Shown one piece after another: positions 63,208 through 64,000 of a DNA stretch of 64,000 nucleotides. Every line of letters begins with the position of its first letter. Within the stretch, counting starts at the first letter, position 1. The stretch comes from CAYNFR01 sp964396595. Lineage in GTDB: Bacteria; Bacteroidota; Bacteroidia; Chitinophagales; Saprospiraceae. Made by a program: the position numbers and the translations under genes. The notes under the pieces are model-generated. The model did not search any database. It was not told where the DNA came from and saw only the letters and a program-made list of their open reading frames with translations. Location of the stretch: the NCBI GenBank assembly GCA_964396595.1, contig CAYNFR010000012.1, positions 21,456-85,455 on the forward strand, read 5' to 3'.

Positions 63208-64000
63208 GCTCAGGTATAATCACCTCTCACCCGGAGTAAGCTAATTGTTCCAAGATTAACCATCACAAATCGCTAATCTTACCGCTCAATAAGCGGCTAA
63301 AAATCGAGAAGTAATACGATGATTTTAACTTAGACTCTACATAAGTTTACCAAACCACATGTCTAGCTTGTCCAATATGCAGTAATAGAAATAATGCCGA
63401 AATATAAAGCAAGCCTCCCCGCTATGTTATGACAATAAGTAACAAACCCTACTAAAGACCATAGGTGGCACAATCATTAACCTAGCCTACTAGGGCTAAT
63501 ACATAAAAACAACAAACCATACCATCCACCAAAGTTGCGATAATCATTAACATGGCCTCAGCGGCACAAAATCCGATAATTACATTAACGCCTTCTCGTG
63601 TTATCGACCCTATGATTCCTCCTCTCCTATCCCGAGCAACATGATAAATGAGCGCTTTTATACGACAACTTAATAGCCGTATTCTCGTGGATACACAATA
63701 AACCCTATAATACGCTCCATACATGAATTAATTGCTATATCTTGGCACAATAACGCAAGTCAGAATTATGGCTATGTCCACTGCTCTGACTAAGTGTTTA
63801 CAGATGTCTATAGACGTTTAAACACGACTACAATTGGCATTTAAGGCAGATACTATGAAAAGGACAAATTTTGATCAAAGCAGTATAGTGTATGGTTAAT
63901 AACGATATAGACGCTATAAGGTCATGGAGTTGCGTATATACTGATGTTGGCGGTCATGCTAAAAAACCGACAACTATCGACAAAACATTTGTATTTAGAC
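63208..64000. other. Gene-poor end of window
   Basis: About 790 bases without a convincing gene. A small hairpin CCGCT-CAATA-AGCGG (63282-63296) follows the binding-protein gene but lacks a T-run. A minus-strand frame at 63482-63724 has composition unlike a real protein. The dctQ/dctM genes expected behind a TRAP receptor are absent here. Confidence 0.4.

Noticed and set aside
63482..63724. Minus-strand open frame of 80 codons in the gene-poor tail
   Set aside because: Composition is rich in Arg, Cys and hydrophobic residues without pattern, no start context, and no family resemblance.
1..64000. tRNA or rRNA genes
   Set aside because: No T-arm-like GGTTCGAATCC segments with cloverleaf context and no rRNA-like conserved text were recognised by eye; a tRNAscan or Rfam run would be decisive.

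Overview
The window reads as chromosome of a Bacteroidota (Bacteroidetes) bacterium with moderate, slightly AT-leaning composition. The signs are a TonB-dependent receptor with a carboxypeptidase-regulatory-like N-terminal domain, a ~1600-residue TamB protein, Bacteroidota-typical families (DUF4296, DUF5916, DUF1080, DUF4838, DUF2024), many lipoprotein signal peptides, weak or absent Shine-Dalgarno sequences, and -7 boxes of the form TAnnTTTG paired with a TTG near -33. No rRNA, tRNA, CRISPR array or intact insertion sequence was recognised.

Region by region. 1-1878: the 3' part of a beta-class DNA methyltransferase followed by a small PD-(D/E)XK nuclease-like protein, a probable restriction-modification pair cut by the window edge. 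1984-9724: accessory stress and detoxification genes: a DUF4386 membrane protein, two DinB-like proteins, a secreted DUF4838/discoidin protein, tandem DUF1801 genes, a compact MarR / truncated haemoglobin / DUF2024 / thioredoxin-like module, and an AlkD-type glycosylase. 9916-16271: a zinc-chaperone-type GTPase, a DUF5916 outer-membrane protein and a TonB-dependent receptor. 16547-26894: metabolic and envelope housekeeping (sugar isomerase-like protein, DUF1295, aroC, tamB, folP, M23 peptidase). 26942-29506: an operon of SixA-like phosphatase, DUF4296 lipoprotein, response regulator and histidine kinase. 29817-35966: a SWIM-finger protein, then pgmB, GH65 phosphorylase and a GH13 lipoprotein for maltose/maltodextrin use. 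36371-55859: mostly core metabolism and genome maintenance (lysA, miaA, acyl-CoA ligase, hydroxyacyl-CoA dehydrogenase, DUF721, recF, pdhA, TPR protein, ribH, pyrC, purK, purE, murB, ABC exporter). 56002-63207: enoyl-CoA hydratase-like protein, class III cyclase, HD protein, an amine-oxidase-like flavoprotein bracketed by dispersed repeats, a MazG-like pyrophosphatase and an orphan TRAP-type binding protein. 63208-64000 shows no gene.

The most interesting system is at 6653-8335. A four-cysteine MarR regulator, a group III truncated haemoglobin and a DUF2024 protein are translationally coupled, and a CxxC thioredoxin-like gene lies just upstream. Each of the two transcription units has a Bacteroidota-type promoter whose -33/-7 spacer holds the same near-palindrome (consensus on the coding strand TAGTTAGGAWAACTA), which looks like the regulator's own operator. 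A third, one-mismatch copy lies at 45447-45461.

Other points: a 14-bp tandem repeat supplies both the stop codon of one gene and the start codon of the next (9105-9207); a hairpin-rich non-coding segment at 41221-41425 may be a group II intron remnant or another structured RNA; and a SixA-like histidine phosphatase is encoded in an operon with a two-component system.
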